This document shows, piece after piece, positions 36,645 to 45,600 of a stretch of 59,400 nt of DNA. This DNA comes from a virus: the IMG/VR virus record IMGVR_UViG_3300032046_000028, positions 1 to 59,400 of that record; one strand, 5' to 3'. The notes beneath the pieces were generated by a model. That model was not told the origin of the DNA. It ran no database searches and saw nothing but the letters and a program-made list of their open reading frames with translations. Position 1 is the first letter of the stretch. The number at the start of each line of letters is the position of its first letter. The translations under genes were made by a program, and so were the position numbers.

Positions 36645-37897
36645 GTGTAACAGGATTCCAAACTGCTGTTCAGGTTCAGAAGGCAGTTGAAAGTTTCAAA
36701 GGTGGCTTCGTAGGCGCTGGAATCAGCCTTAAAAGTCGCAGAATCAACGTTGGCGAATTCAGTTGGGAAACCCGATGCAAATACTACAACCAGATTGATC
36801 GGCGTCATCCATTGGCAAAAGCTTGCATACGCACGATTGCAGGACAAGTAATGGCAGAAGGCATGTTCCTATTACCTGTCACCGACATGGAAGGCAAACC
36901 GTACCCACAAAGCCTTGACGCGAAAGATGCTTGCGACGAACTTAACGCGCAAATCGGCTTAGACACGATGCTCTACGAAAGCGCAGTCACCCTTGCAAAG
37001 TACGGGAGCGTGTTCTGGGAAAAAAGTTATGACCCGTTTGGCCTGCGGATTATTCCTAACCAAGAACTTATTGAGCCGTCTAAAACGGATGGGTATGGCA
37101 ACATTACTGAATGGCGACAGAAAACATGGAACCAAACCGTTCCAACATGGACAGCAGACGAAATCATCCATATTGGCTGGGACGTAACCACAGACACGTG
37201 GCCCTACGGCACATCATTGCTTGTGGGGTTAGACACGGAATTCGAAATTTTGCAACAGTTAAAAAGCGACATTAAAGAGTTTATGCACCGCACCGCTTTT
37301 CCAAGAGAAATGTACCAGGTTGGCGACGGCGAATTCGTGCCCAGCGGCGACGACATGGAAGTTATTAAGGCCCGAATTAAAGGTTGGGAACCAGGCGAAT
37401 ACATTGTTACTTCTTACCCGATTGAACATAAGTCAGGCGGTACAGGAGACAGTGAAATACGCAACCTCAACGACGTGTTAGGCTTCCTGAAAAATGAGTT
37501 GGTGGACGGGTTGATGACGCCGCCAGTAAGTTACCAGTACAGCAGCACCTACGCAAGCAGTAAAGAAATGATGATTCAGCAACGTGCCAACCTTGTTGTG
37601 CCCATGCAACGGACGTTTAAGCGGAAGTTAGAAACGGAAGTTTACAAGCCTTATCTTGAAGGGTCAGGGTTCAGCGTCAAGGTTACGCCGTCGGTCAGTT
37701 TTGAAAATGCCGAAGCCCATAAGGTTGATTTAGCCAAATTCTACAAAGACCTTGTTGATGCTGGCGTTATGCCGCCTCGTTATGCTGCGAAAGAGTTGGG
37801 GGTGCCGCTGGAAGAATTTGACGCTTGGCAGGAAGAGAAGCAACGGCAACAACAGAAAATGTTCGATCAGAAGGCAGAGGCGGCGCAGGCAGAATAG
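36641..37897 (+). CDS. portal protein
   Basis: 418 residues, the usual size. Typical portal features: an early helix-rich wing, HPLAKACIRTIAGQVMAEGM (46-65), the clip/stem region with LVGLDTEFEILQQLKSDIKE, ELVDGLMTPPVSYQYSSTYA (residues around 290), then the long crown helices with MMIQQRANLVVPMQRTFKRK. The C-terminus is Gln/Glu-rich and disordered. Twelve copies form the DNA channel at one vertex. Confidence 0.85.
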   Translation: MSVTGFQTAVQVQKAVESFKGGFVGAGISLKSRRINVGEFSWETRCKYYNQIDRRHPLAKACIRTIAGQVMAEGMFLLPVTDMEGKPYPQSLDAKDACDELNAQIGLDTMLYESAVTLAKYGSVFWEKSYDPFGLRIIPNQELIEPSKTDGYGNITEWRQKTWNQTVPTWTADEIIHIGWDVTTDTWPYGTSLLVGLDTEFEILQQLKSDIKEFMHRTAFPREMYQVGDGEFVPSGDDMEVIKARIKGWEPGEYIVTSYPIEHKSGGTGDSEIRNLNDVLGFLKNELVDGLMTPPVSYQYSSTYASSKEMMIQQRANLVVPMQRTFKRKLETEVYKPYLEGSGFSVKVTPSVSFENAEAHKVDLAKFYKDLVDAGVMPPRYAAKELGVPLEEFDAWQEEKQRQQQKMFDQKAEAAQAE

Positions 37898-37944
37898 GCA
37901 ATAGGAGACAAACCAAAAGAGACTTTGAAAAAAAGTGAACCAGC

Positions 37945-38202
37945 ATGATAGAACATCCAAGTTTGAAAAGTATATCCAAATCTAAAGAGTCTCTAGAGGA
38001 AGAGTTGAAACGGAAAATCACGGAATTACAAACAGAAACTTTAGACACAAAAGAAAGGCTTGACAAGATCATGGATTTAAAACAGAAATTCACTGAATTG
38101 CAGGAACAGCAAAATGTTTTGCAGTCACAACAAAAACAGGAATTGGACGAGTTAGAAAAAGAAGCGTTAAAACTGATTATTCAAAGGCTGAAGCGGTCAT
38201 AA
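37945..38202 (+). CDS. coiled-coil protein (85 aa)
   Basis: Almost entirely heptads (EELKRKITELQTETLDTKER, KFTELQEQQNVLQSQQ). Located between the portal and a beta-rich head protein. A scaffold or linker role is possible. Confidence 0.6.
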   Translation: MIEHPSLKSISKSKESLEEELKRKITELQTETLDTKERLDKIMDLKQKFTELQEQQNVLQSQQKQELDELEKEALKLIIQRLKRS

Positions 38203-38242
38203 CCAAAAATTATAATGCGTGTCGATGGAGGTGAAACATGAC

Positions 38243-38833
38243 ATGGTAGCAACAGTAAGCATATACTTCGACTTCGGAGGAGTAGATGGCGCTCCTGGCA
38301 CAGAGCAAGATGTTGATGCGTTAGGGCCGCCGCAACTAAGGTTCAAATTGGCAGATAACGCAACGATTGACACAAACGCCAAACTCGTGATTCCTGCCGC
38401 TGGCACAAACTACAGCTTATGGAAGCAGGTTTACCTATACTGCGACAATGCTGACAGTCACAGTTTGAACAACCTGAAATTCTATGCTGACGGAACCAAC
38501 AATTTCGGAACAGGCGTAAACCTTTATGTAGGCCTACAGTTTCCAACTAAAACCAACGCCTTAAACACTGGCTACGAACTGCCAACTTTAACAGGTGATT
38601 CAGGCGACGAAATGGTTGCGGGACACACTATCATAACGACCAGTGCATCTGTCTTTGACTACACAAGCGCCGCGCCCCTTACGGGTCCAACCATCAGCGA
38701 AGCAGGCGGAGTCATAGATGCGGTTGGCGAAACAAGCAATTATCTAGTGTTGCAAATGAATGTGGCAAACACAGCAAGTCCAGGCGAATTGCCAGTTGAT
38801 GAAACCTTAACGATTCAATACGACGAAGCGTGA
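38243..38833 (+). CDS. beta-rich virion protein (196 aa)
   Basis: ATG 38243 follows GGAGGTG by 9 bases; the GTG at 38219 contains that site. All-beta sequence with many Thr/Asn/Gly (LRFKLADNATIDTNAKLVIP, then NLKFYADGTN, LPVDETLTIQYDEA), like head-decoration or tail-tube domains. Position between portal and capsid genes favours a head protein. Confidence 0.55.
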   Translation: MVATVSIYFDFGGVDGAPGTEQDVDALGPPQLRFKLADNATIDTNAKLVIPAAGTNYSLWKQVYLYCDNADSHSLNNLKFYADGTNNFGTGVNLYVGLQFPTKTNALNTGYELPTLTGDSGDEMVAGHTIITTSASVFDYTSAAPLTGPTISEAGGVIDAVGETSNYLVLQMNVANTASPGELPVDETLTIQYDEA

Positions 38834-38837
38834 TATA

Positions 38838-39323
38838 ATGCGCGAAACCGAAACAAATACTTCTAAGAAAATATACCGTGAGGTTTCTGCAGGTTTAACT
38901 TGGCAAGCCATTTATCTAAACAAAACGATCAACCAATACAATGCGGATGGCACGCAGAACAGTTATAGCGAACTCAACTATGAAGGGTTAACCGCGTTTA
39001 ATCTAGTCAACGAAAAAGGCAACATTATAGTGTCTGTTCCGTTAGGCGGGGGTAAGAAACTGTTTTATCGGATGCGTGTGGCACTGTTTGTCGGCTCAAA
39101 GGTTAGGGAACGAATCTTCATTGTTGGTTGGCAAACAGCGAATAACAGGCAGATTTGGGTTGTAGATTCGCATGGACAAACAAAAACGTTTAAGAATTGG
39201 GACGAAAAGAGCCAGTGGCTTTATGCACCGCAATTCTTTCCGAAAGAAGAACCCGCCAAATCAACTGCGCCTTCTCCTGTTCGACCGCGAATATTGAGGT
39301 CTTCACGACTGCGAGAACCATAA
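38838..39323 (+). CDS. hypothetical virion-module protein (161 aa)
   Basis: Beta-rich N-terminal 125 residues (GLTWQAIYLNKTINQYNADG, KLFYRMRVALFVGSKVRERI) with a Pro/Ser/Arg tail. No family recognised. Last gene before the minus-strand regulatory cassette, which interrupts the late block. Confidence 0.5.
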   Translation: MRETETNTSKKIYREVSAGLTWQAIYLNKTINQYNADGTQNSYSELNYEGLTAFNLVNEKGNIIVSVPLGGGKKLFYRMRVALFVGSKVRERIFIVGWQTANNRQIWVVDSHGQTKTFKNWDEKSQWLYAPQFFPKEEPAKSTAPSPVRPRILRSSRLREP

Positions 39324-39383
39324 ATGTTAATGTGGCAACTTCGCTAGAGAACAGTTCCAGTTTTCCTTATATGTTACGCATAT

Positions 39384-39512
39384 TTACGTACTGATGGAGA
39401 CATCAGTATGAGCAGTATCGGGACTACCAACATACATTCCTAGAACAAAGAAAACCAGTCCAAGCAGAAGAAATGTCATAAGCACCATTATACCCCGTTT
39501 CCTTACATTCAT
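39384..39512 (-). CDS. 42-aa single-pass membrane protein
   Basis: GGAGG lies 9 bases before ATG 39512. MNVRKRGIMVLMTFLLLGLV then FFVLGMYVG forms one transmembrane helix with a positive start, so the short tail (SPDTAHTDVSIST) should face outside. Overlaps the AbrB gene by ATGA. Confidence 0.6.
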   Translation of the reverse strand: MNVRKRGIMVLMTFLLLGLVFFVLGMYVGSPDTAHTDVSIST

Positions 39513-39649
39513 TTCTTTCTAACCTCCACATGTTGATTCGTAACATTCCAGATTAGTTTGTCGCCCTTTTCCAACTTCAAACCTTTCTGAATAGCAATAG
39601 GAATTGTGGTTATTCCGCGAGTTCCAACAGTAGACTCGGCAACATCCAT
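39509..39649 (-). CDS. AbrB/SpoVT-type DNA-binding protein (46 aa)
   Basis: Reads MDVAESTVGTRGITTIPIAI, then QKGLKLEKGDKLIWNV. The GTRGITTIPIAIQKGLKLEKGD pattern is the swapped-hairpin fold of AbrB/MazE regulators. A short basic tail (VRKK) follows. In such a small cassette it may be an antitoxin or a repressor. The adjoining 42-aa membrane peptide could then be its toxin. Confidence 0.75.
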   Translation of the reverse strand: MDVAESTVGTRGITTIPIAIQKGLKLEKGDKLIWNVTNQHVEVRKK

Positions 39650-39663
39650 CCTTATTTTCCTCG

Positions 39664-39861
39664 TTAGAAGCTAATTCCTGGAGTTGAATTTACATTTCTA
39701 ACTAGCATATAACTGGCTACAAATCCAAAGATTGAAAGTATCGCTACGGATATTCCTAAAACTGGAAACTGAAGAAGAGTTATCATAACAATTCCTAATA
39801 GCAAAGTAATTGTAAAGAAAGCACTTAGGCCAGCAGCAAAATATTTCAACCCCCTTTCCAT
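39664..39861 (-). CDS. two-helix membrane protein (65 aa)
   Basis: Hydrophobic spans at 8-32 (AAGLSAFFTITLLLGIVMIT) and 36-54 (LGISVAILSIFGFVASYML). No charged residues inside. First of three chained genes after the promoter at 39900-39945. Confidence 0.55.
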   Translation of the reverse strand: MERGLKYFAAGLSAFFTITLLLGIVMITLLQFPVLGISVAILSIFGFVASYMLVRNVNSTPGISF

Positions 39862-39904
39862 TTTATGCCTCCACAGCTTCTTCTTTTTTCATCTTTTACA
39901 ACCT

Positions 39905-39945
39905 CTATCTTAGATAATGCTTAGAAGCTTATAAGATTATCTATT
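39905..39945 (-). promoter_or_regulatory. promoter with an AGATAAT palindrome
   Basis: AGATAAT (39913-39919) and ATTATCT (39936-39942) are inverted repeats around GCTTAGAAGCTTATAAG. Read on minus, ATCTTATAAGCTT is a TATA-like box about 65 bases before ATG 39861. GAGGTTGTAAAAG and a 9-codon leader frame (MKKEEAVEA) lie between. Confidence 0.5.
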
Positions 39946-39971
39946 CATGGTTCTGTTAAGTCTTCGTGAGA
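39946..39971 (-). repeat. 26-bp regulatory motif, copy 1 (inverted)
   Basis: Read on the minus strand: TCTCACGAAGACTTAACAGA then ACCATG. It matches copy 3 at 40483-40508 in the last 14 bases exactly (TTAACAGAACCATG). It lies directly behind the stop of the winged-helix gene, close to the membrane-gene promoter. Confidence 0.7.
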
Positions 39972-39981
39972 TATAGGAACT

Positions 39982-40419
39982 CTATGAATATGCCTTTGCA
40001 AGTAATTCTAGGTACTCAGGCGTTGCCTTCAAACTATCATTCGTATACGCTGGCAATAACCACCCTGCTGAAACGCCCTCTTTTTGGTACATTCCCCAAT
40101 ATGGCTGTCGAATAACTAAGCCTTGTCGGACCAATCCCCTGAGAGCCCTATTGACACTTGTCCTCGCCGTATGGTAATTGGGTAATGTTTTCAACTTCTC
40201 AAGATGTTCTTGGTATCTCTGGTGAATCTCCTCGCTCATCATATTATGATGGACCCACCTATTGTATCGACGCACTTCAGCTAGATACGCCTCAACCTCT
40301 GGGTGCAGACTCATTATTATCTCCCGAGTAGGCATCCACGGAAATCTTGGTGTCGTTTGACCTCTTTCCTTGAGAAGTTCAAAAACCTTCTTTTGTTGCT
40401 TGCTCAATCCTCTACACAA
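39982..40419 (-). CDS. winged-helix regulator (145 aa)
   Basis: TTG start with GTGTAGAGG just after it, so a second TTG (GGATTG) could also be used. SKQQKKVFELLKERGQTTPR at the start and TARTSVNRALRGLVRQGLVI (about 92-111) with an aromatic wing (RQPYWGMYQK) form a winged helix of the archaeal MarR/PadR kind. It is flanked by copies of the 26-bp motif, which it probably binds. Confidence 0.7.
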   Translation of the reverse strand: MCRGLSKQQKKVFELLKERGQTTPRFPWMPTREIIMSLHPEVEAYLAEVRRYNRWVHHNMMSEEIHQRYQEHLEKLKTLPNYHTARTSVNRALRGLVRQGLVIRQPYWGMYQKEGVSAGWLLPAYTNDSLKATPEYLELLAKAYS

Positions 40420-40466
40420 TGTTTAAACTGCCCTAACCGTGATACACTTACGGCATTACTTAAGCC

Positions 40467-40508
40467 TTCCCATGAAAGGTTATCCCACGTCAAGTTAACA
40501 GAACCATG
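40467..40508 (+). repeat. 26-bp regulatory motif, copies 2 and 3
   Basis: Copy 2 (40467-40483, TTCCCATGAAAGGTTAT) is short and diverged. Copy 3 (40483-40508) reads TCCCACGTCAAGTTAACAGA then ACCATG. They lie between the divergent winged-helix and NYN genes, just upstream of TCTTAAATAGG (about 40518-40528), a likely TATA box. Confidence 0.7.
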
Positions 40509-40566
40509 TTCCATAAGTCTTAAATAGGAACGTTGTACCTCTCTATAAGTTGTATTTATCCGCTGG

Positions 40567-40581
40567 CGTTCGGTCCGAACG
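40567..40581. promoter_or_regulatory. perfect palindrome CGTTCGGTCCGAACG
   Basis: Seven-base arms around a single T, 48 bases before the NYN start codon. An operator or a short hairpin in the leader. TTTTATTTTTGCC and GAGGACTC (about 40591-40624) follow before the ATG. Confidence 0.55.
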
Positions 40582-40628
40582 TCAGAACAAAAGTTTTATT
40601 TTTGCCAATTCATTATAGAGGACTCTTA

Positions 40629-41210
40629 ATGTCACAATTATTAGGGCGTGCAGTTGTTCTTATAGACAACGGATACCTCTCGGCAATACTCAGAGATGAG
40701 TTTGGACAAGCAAGAATAGACTATCTGAAACTATCTGAGATAGTGTGTAAAGGTTATCATCGACTTCGAACCTATGTCTATGATTGCTTACCATACCAAG
40801 CTGACCCGCCTACGTTTGAACAACAGCAACTTTATTCTGGCAAAATCAAGTTCTTCAACGCACTCTCCAAATTGCCTTCTTTTGAAATAAGATTTGGGAA
40901 ACAAAGACCTAGAGCTGGCGGCTTTATTCAGAAAGGTGTAGATGTGCTGTTAACGGTTGACTTGACGCGACTTAGTTCTAAGAGTCAAATACAGAAAGCC
41001 TTTCTCATAGCGGGAGATGGTGATTATGTTCCAGCGGTTAAAACAGCGAAAGATGAAGGGGTCTCGATAAAACTGCATTACTCAGGTACTTTTCAGACAA
41101 CGCCAGATGGACATACAATGCCGAAGTATAGTAATGAGCTTTGGCAAAATTGTGATGAGCGAGAGGAAATTAGCATCGCATTGATAGACCAATGCAGATT
41201 CTTACCCTAA
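40629..41210 (+). CDS. NYN-domain (PIN-like) ribonuclease
   Basis: I start at ATG 40629 after GAGGACTCTTA; the earlier frame start at 40533 overlaps the promoter. 193 residues with RAVVLIDNGYLSAILRDEFG (metal Asp at IDN), GVDVLLTVDL (two acidic residues) and IAGDGDYVPAVKTAKDEGVS, the full NYN/LabA set. These enzymes cut RNA. With its own regulator and operators on both sides it forms an independent cassette, perhaps for host RNA control, superinfection exclusion or defence. Confidence 0.85.
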   Translation: MSQLLGRAVVLIDNGYLSAILRDEFGQARIDYLKLSEIVCKGYHRLRTYVYDCLPYQADPPTFEQQQLYSGKIKFFNALSKLPSFEIRFGKQRPRAGGFIQKGVDVLLTVDLTRLSSKSQIQKAFLIAGDGDYVPAVKTAKDEGVSIKLHYSGTFQTTPDGHTMPKYSNELWQNCDEREEISIALIDQCRFLP

Positions 41211-41220
41211 GCAATGAGTC

Positions 41221-41271
41221 ATCCCACGACAGTTAACACGTACGCCAATCCCATGAGAAGTTAACAGCACC
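41221..41271 (+). repeat. 26-bp regulatory motif, copies 4 and 5
   Basis: Copy 4 (41221-41240) reads ATCCCACGACAGTTAACACG, copy 5 (41248-41271) ATCCCATGAGAAGTTAACAG then CACC. Both begin 10-40 bases after the NYN stop. Consensus over all copies: aTCCCAYGnnAAGTTAACAGnACC. Confidence 0.7.
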
Positions 41272-41391
41272 CTATTCATCAAAAGAAAAAAGAGACTCTA
41301 AAACTTACGTATGTATAAACATGATATTCAACTCTCATTGCTAGCAACTTCTTAAACGGTTTTTTCTTCCTTTAACAAGTTTGACCAATAC

Positions 41392-41694
41392 TTGAAACTA
41401 GGCTTCGTAGCGTTTGCGTTCTTTCTTGTTTTTGCAGGGTTGATTCTGTCTGTTTCTGCACAGCCTCCAAGCTGGCACAACATTGAAACCCAAACCTTCA
41501 GGGTCGGCAGTTTGCATAACAATTATTTCTATACGATTCGTGGGCCATTCACTGAAGACGGACTAGCCTATAATGGACTCATAGTTGTGACAATCAGCTT
41601 CGTAGATCAAACCCCAATATCTTTCACGCTTTCTAATGGTGGACTGTACAGTTTTTCTAGTCAGCATCCTGCTCGAACCCTTTTTCTAGTTTAA
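41392..41694 (+). CDS. small secreted protein (100 aa)
   Basis: TTG start. Signal peptide LGFVAFAFFLVFAGLILSVSA followed by QPPSWHNIETQTFRVGSLHN and a beta domain. It ends abruptly after QHPARTLFLV, so it may be truncated. GTATAAAC near 41313 may be a promoter. First gene of the surface island. Confidence 0.5.
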   Translation: MKLGFVAFAFFLVFAGLILSVSAQPPSWHNIETQTFRVGSLHNNYFYTIRGPFTEDGLAYNGLIVVTISFVDQTPISFTLSNGGLYSFSSQHPARTLFLV

Positions 41695-41715
41695 ACGCTA
41701 CTTAGTTGTTGGTGA

Positions 41716-42648
41716 ATGAAAGTGTTGAAGGGCATAATTAAGAGGTTGGGGAGGGCTTTGCTTCGTAAACCGTTGAATAGGCTTATTGGAAATGTTGAAG
41801 AAGACAAACTCAGGTTCAGAATTGATTCTTTAGAACATAATTTGCAGACTTTAAACTTGCAGAAACTCCACGCATTATACCAGTCTGATGATGTTAGTCA
41901 AAGAACGTTTTTGCAAGATAAAGAATTGAAAGTGTACAGTCAAAACGGAGAAGACGGCTTACTGCTTTACCTGTTCAGCCAAATAGGAAGTACAAACAAA
42001 TCTTTTGTAGAGTTCGGCGTGGAAGATGGAAAAGAATGCAACACGGCTAACTTAAGCATTAATTTTGGGTGGAATGGGTTGCTGATGGATTGTGACTGGA
42101 AACAGGTTGTTAAAGCGAAGCATTACTACAAGAACTTGCCATCGGTTAAGCCTTGCCAAGTTAAGGTTATTCAATGTTTTGTGACGGCCGAAAACATAAA
42201 CAAAGTGTTACTGGATAACGGGATGAAAGGCACTATTGACTTGTTGTCGATTGACATTGACGGAAACGATTACTGGATTTGGAAAGCGATTTCTGCTGTT
42301 GATCCGCGTGTGGTTGTGATTGAATATAATGCCTCGTTAGATGTTGACAAGGCATGGACGGTAGAGTATGATCCTGAATTTGTGCGGTATGAGAAGCATC
42401 GGAGTGGGTGTTATCATGGTGCGTCTTTGAAGGCTTTAGCGAAGCTTGCAGATTCTAAAGGCTATGGCCTCGTTGGTTGCGAAAGTAGTGGTGCAAACGC
42501 CTTCTTTGTCAAGAAGGACTTGTTGCGCAGTTTGCGTAATGTTTCTCTTGAGGATGCTTATTATCCGCATTTTCGACGGTTGAAAAAAGAAAGCACTCGG
42601 CAACAGTTTGAACGTGTTAGACATTTGAATTGGGTAGATGTGGGATGA
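41716..42648 (+). CDS. FkbM-like SAM-dependent methyltransferase (310 aa)
   Basis: N-terminal 70 residues helical. Then YSQNGEDGLLLYLFSQIG, SFVEFGVEDGKECNTANL (SAM-binding loop), WNGLLMDCDWKQV, DLLSIDIDGNDYWIWKAI, and PRVVVIEYN. This is the layout of FkbM-type methyltransferases that methylate sugars of surface glycans. Its gene overlaps the start of the giant glycoprotein, suggesting it modifies that protein's N-glycans. Confidence 0.7.
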   Translation: MKVLKGIIKRLGRALLRKPLNRLIGNVEEDKLRFRIDSLEHNLQTLNLQKLHALYQSDDVSQRTFLQDKELKVYSQNGEDGLLLYLFSQIGSTNKSFVEFGVEDGKECNTANLSINFGWNGLLMDCDWKQVVKAKHYYKNLPSVKPCQVKVIQCFVTAENINKVLLDNGMKGTIDLLSIDIDGNDYWIWKAISAVDPRVVVIEYNASLDVDKAWTVEYDPEFVRYEKHRSGCYHGASLKALAKLADSKGYGLVGCESSGANAFFVKKDLLRSLRNVSLEDAYYPHFRRLKKESTRQQFERVRHLNWVDVG

Positions 42649-45600
42649 TTTGAAGTTTAAAAAAGCTTTAGGGTTCACAGTCTGCACTCTGGTTTTGCTT
42701 AGTTTTCTAGGGTCGTTGCCCTTCTTTGTTGTGGAGGCTGTTGGTGAAAACTGGCTTACTGGTTATGCTTACCGCAGAAGCCATATAGTCACAAATTCTA
42801 CTGGTGCAGGAACAAACTATCAGGTTCGCATCATTGTCAAGAACGGTACGACGGAAGGCAACTCTACAACTTACGTGACTAACGATACAATAACGGTGAA
42901 CAATAAGGTTAGGGCAGATTTTGGCGATGTAAACTGGACTGATGATGACGGTTCAACCTGTCTTAGTTATTGGAACGAAAGCACTGTCAGTGGCGTAAGC
43001 GCTACTTTCTGGGTTAAAATCAATGATGACTGCAGCAGCGTAAACAACACAATCTATATGTATTATGGAAACTCTTCTATCACAAGCGCATCCAGCATTT
43101 CTAACACGGGCATTTACGGCGACGATTTTCCTTCTGGCTCTTCAGTTTCATGGTCAAATTACAGCAACGTTTTAGCTACTTCCAATGCTACGTATGCGCA
43201 TTCAGGCACTTATTCCATGAAAGTAACTTCAAGCGCATCAGGCGGAGGTTCTACATATCACACATTCACAAATCAAACTGCCAAAGTTTCAATAATGTAT
43301 TATTCTTATGTTACCGCGGCTGGAAACCGCGTTGCTGGCCTTCAAGATTTCACGGGAAGCGTTGACAATTTTTGGGTGGCTCAAGGAAATTCTGCTACGG
43401 ATGTTCATTGGCAAACTTACAGTTTTGCAGGTTGGCTTGAATTTGGACATTACACGCAAAACATATGGAACAAAGTTGAAATCATCCTTGACATAGCAAC
43501 GGATTACTGCCTTAACCTTCTAGTCAACGAAACAAGTTATGCTACAAATGAACAGTTCAAAAATGTTTTGTCTTCCTTGGGAACCTACGTTTTCATGATA
43601 AATACTGCTAGTCAAACACAATATATTGACGATTTCTTCTTACGAAAATATGTCAGCACAGAACCCGCACACGGAGGGTGGGGAACTGAAGAGTCTTCGG
43701 CTGTAGCAACGGTTCCACCTGTGATTCAGGATTTCTGGATTAACAGCACTTGGGCTGGTCAATCATGTCTGTTTTCTTTTAATGTTACAGATTCGATTGC
43801 ATTGGTGAATGCTACTCTGCAAACAAACTGCACTGGCAGTGACAGCAATGGCACTGGTTCTGTGAGTTTAAGTGGAACAGTTGCGTGGGCAAACTTTACC
43901 GTGACCTTGCCAGTTAATCCTTCTGTTGTTCAGTTTCAGTTTTGGGTCTGGAACAACAACAATACGATTTATGCAACTACAGGAGTCAGAATCTTCAGGG
44001 TGTATTCGTTTAATTCTCCTTCCACTATACTTTATTTGAGAAGTGATGAACATACAGTCAATACTGTTAGTGGGTACATTCTAAATTCGACTCAATCGTC
44101 TTCTGGTTGGGATGTGGAAGCGGGCGGAACAACTCCTTGGGCATGGGGCATAAAAGTGTATGCCATTGCTGAAGGAAATCAAGAATTGGTAGCTCTTACA
44201 TCTGGTATAATAGCTAATGTTTCAGCTACTTCTAATGGTTATTACTCAACTTCTGGCTATGTGAACAATTATTCTTTTGCTAATTTTGTGGCTCTTTCAG
44301 TTTGGGTTTACGGAGATTCTGGTGCGGTAGCATATACGGAAAGGGCCAAGTTTATTCTTCCTGCAAGTCCAACGACGCAAAATCTTACCAGCACGAATTG
44401 GAATGTTACTTATAATTTTCAAAACAGCGGGCAAGAACTTTGGTTTGGAAGCTCTGACTATAATACTCGTATCGAGAACGTGTCGTTAAACTATTGGAAT
44501 ACGCCGTTCAATTCTCTGAGTGATGCCATAAATGCTATAGAAAGTGCTAACAGGTGGGGAAGCGTTGAAACATACGCGAGCGTTGTTTTGAATAATGCAC
44601 CCATTTCTACTTTGTCAACAATGATTGACAACTATGCTTTAGGCACAAGTTATAACGAAACGTATGTGTACGCAGACAATACCACAGCTACAGGATGGAC
44701 AAACTCTGGACTTTCATGTGATAATCTGACTACAACAAGTGCTTCTACAAGTTGGAGTTCAGCTGCTCCGACCCATTCTGCATATTTGACTTTGAATTTT
44801 ACAAATACTATTAGAGGAAATAAAATTAACTATTGGGTAACTAGGTCATCAACTACCGTAACTCTGATGTATATTGATATTGCTAATGCCACGGGTTCAT
44901 GGGTGAATGTTTATGGTAGTTCTTTCAGCGTTTCTGCTTATTACAATGTTTCAATTTCGTTAAGCATTTACACCGCAATGAGATTTAGCTTCACTCATAC
45001 AGGCACCTCTAGCAGAACAGCCTATGCTTATGAAATTCGTGCCGTAAACGCTTCTTTCAGTTCCGCAGGTGGTGATTGGGAGAACGCTTTAAAATGGAGT
45101 GTTATTTGTAACAAACTAAATATTACTCGTCAACAGGCGATTAAATATGCTTTAGATAACTTTTCGATGGCTGGCAGTTTGCCGAAGACGGGAAATGATG
45201 GAGCGGATTACTTTTGTTCAGAATATGGCAAATGGGAACTGTATGGTTTTTGGTATGCAAACAATAGTTGGGCAAGTGCGAACATGACCAAATGGAATAT
45301 CACTGCTGCATATAACCAATTCAACACTTCAAATTATAATTTAGGTATGCCCGCTTTCAGAGTATACGCAAATGGAACCGCTATGTCATATTCTAACAGA
45401 TTCTATGATGAAGTCGCATCCACTATAGAGAGTTATGTCATTTTTGATAAACTCCTTAACGTGTCAGGAGCGTTAAATGATGCACTTCATTGGTGGGACT
45501 ATCTTAATGCTAATCATTGGAGCAATAATTACGGTGGTTATTATAGATATAACCTAGTTTGGAACGAACCAGCATTTGAAACGTCAGCAGCTTTCTTTCT

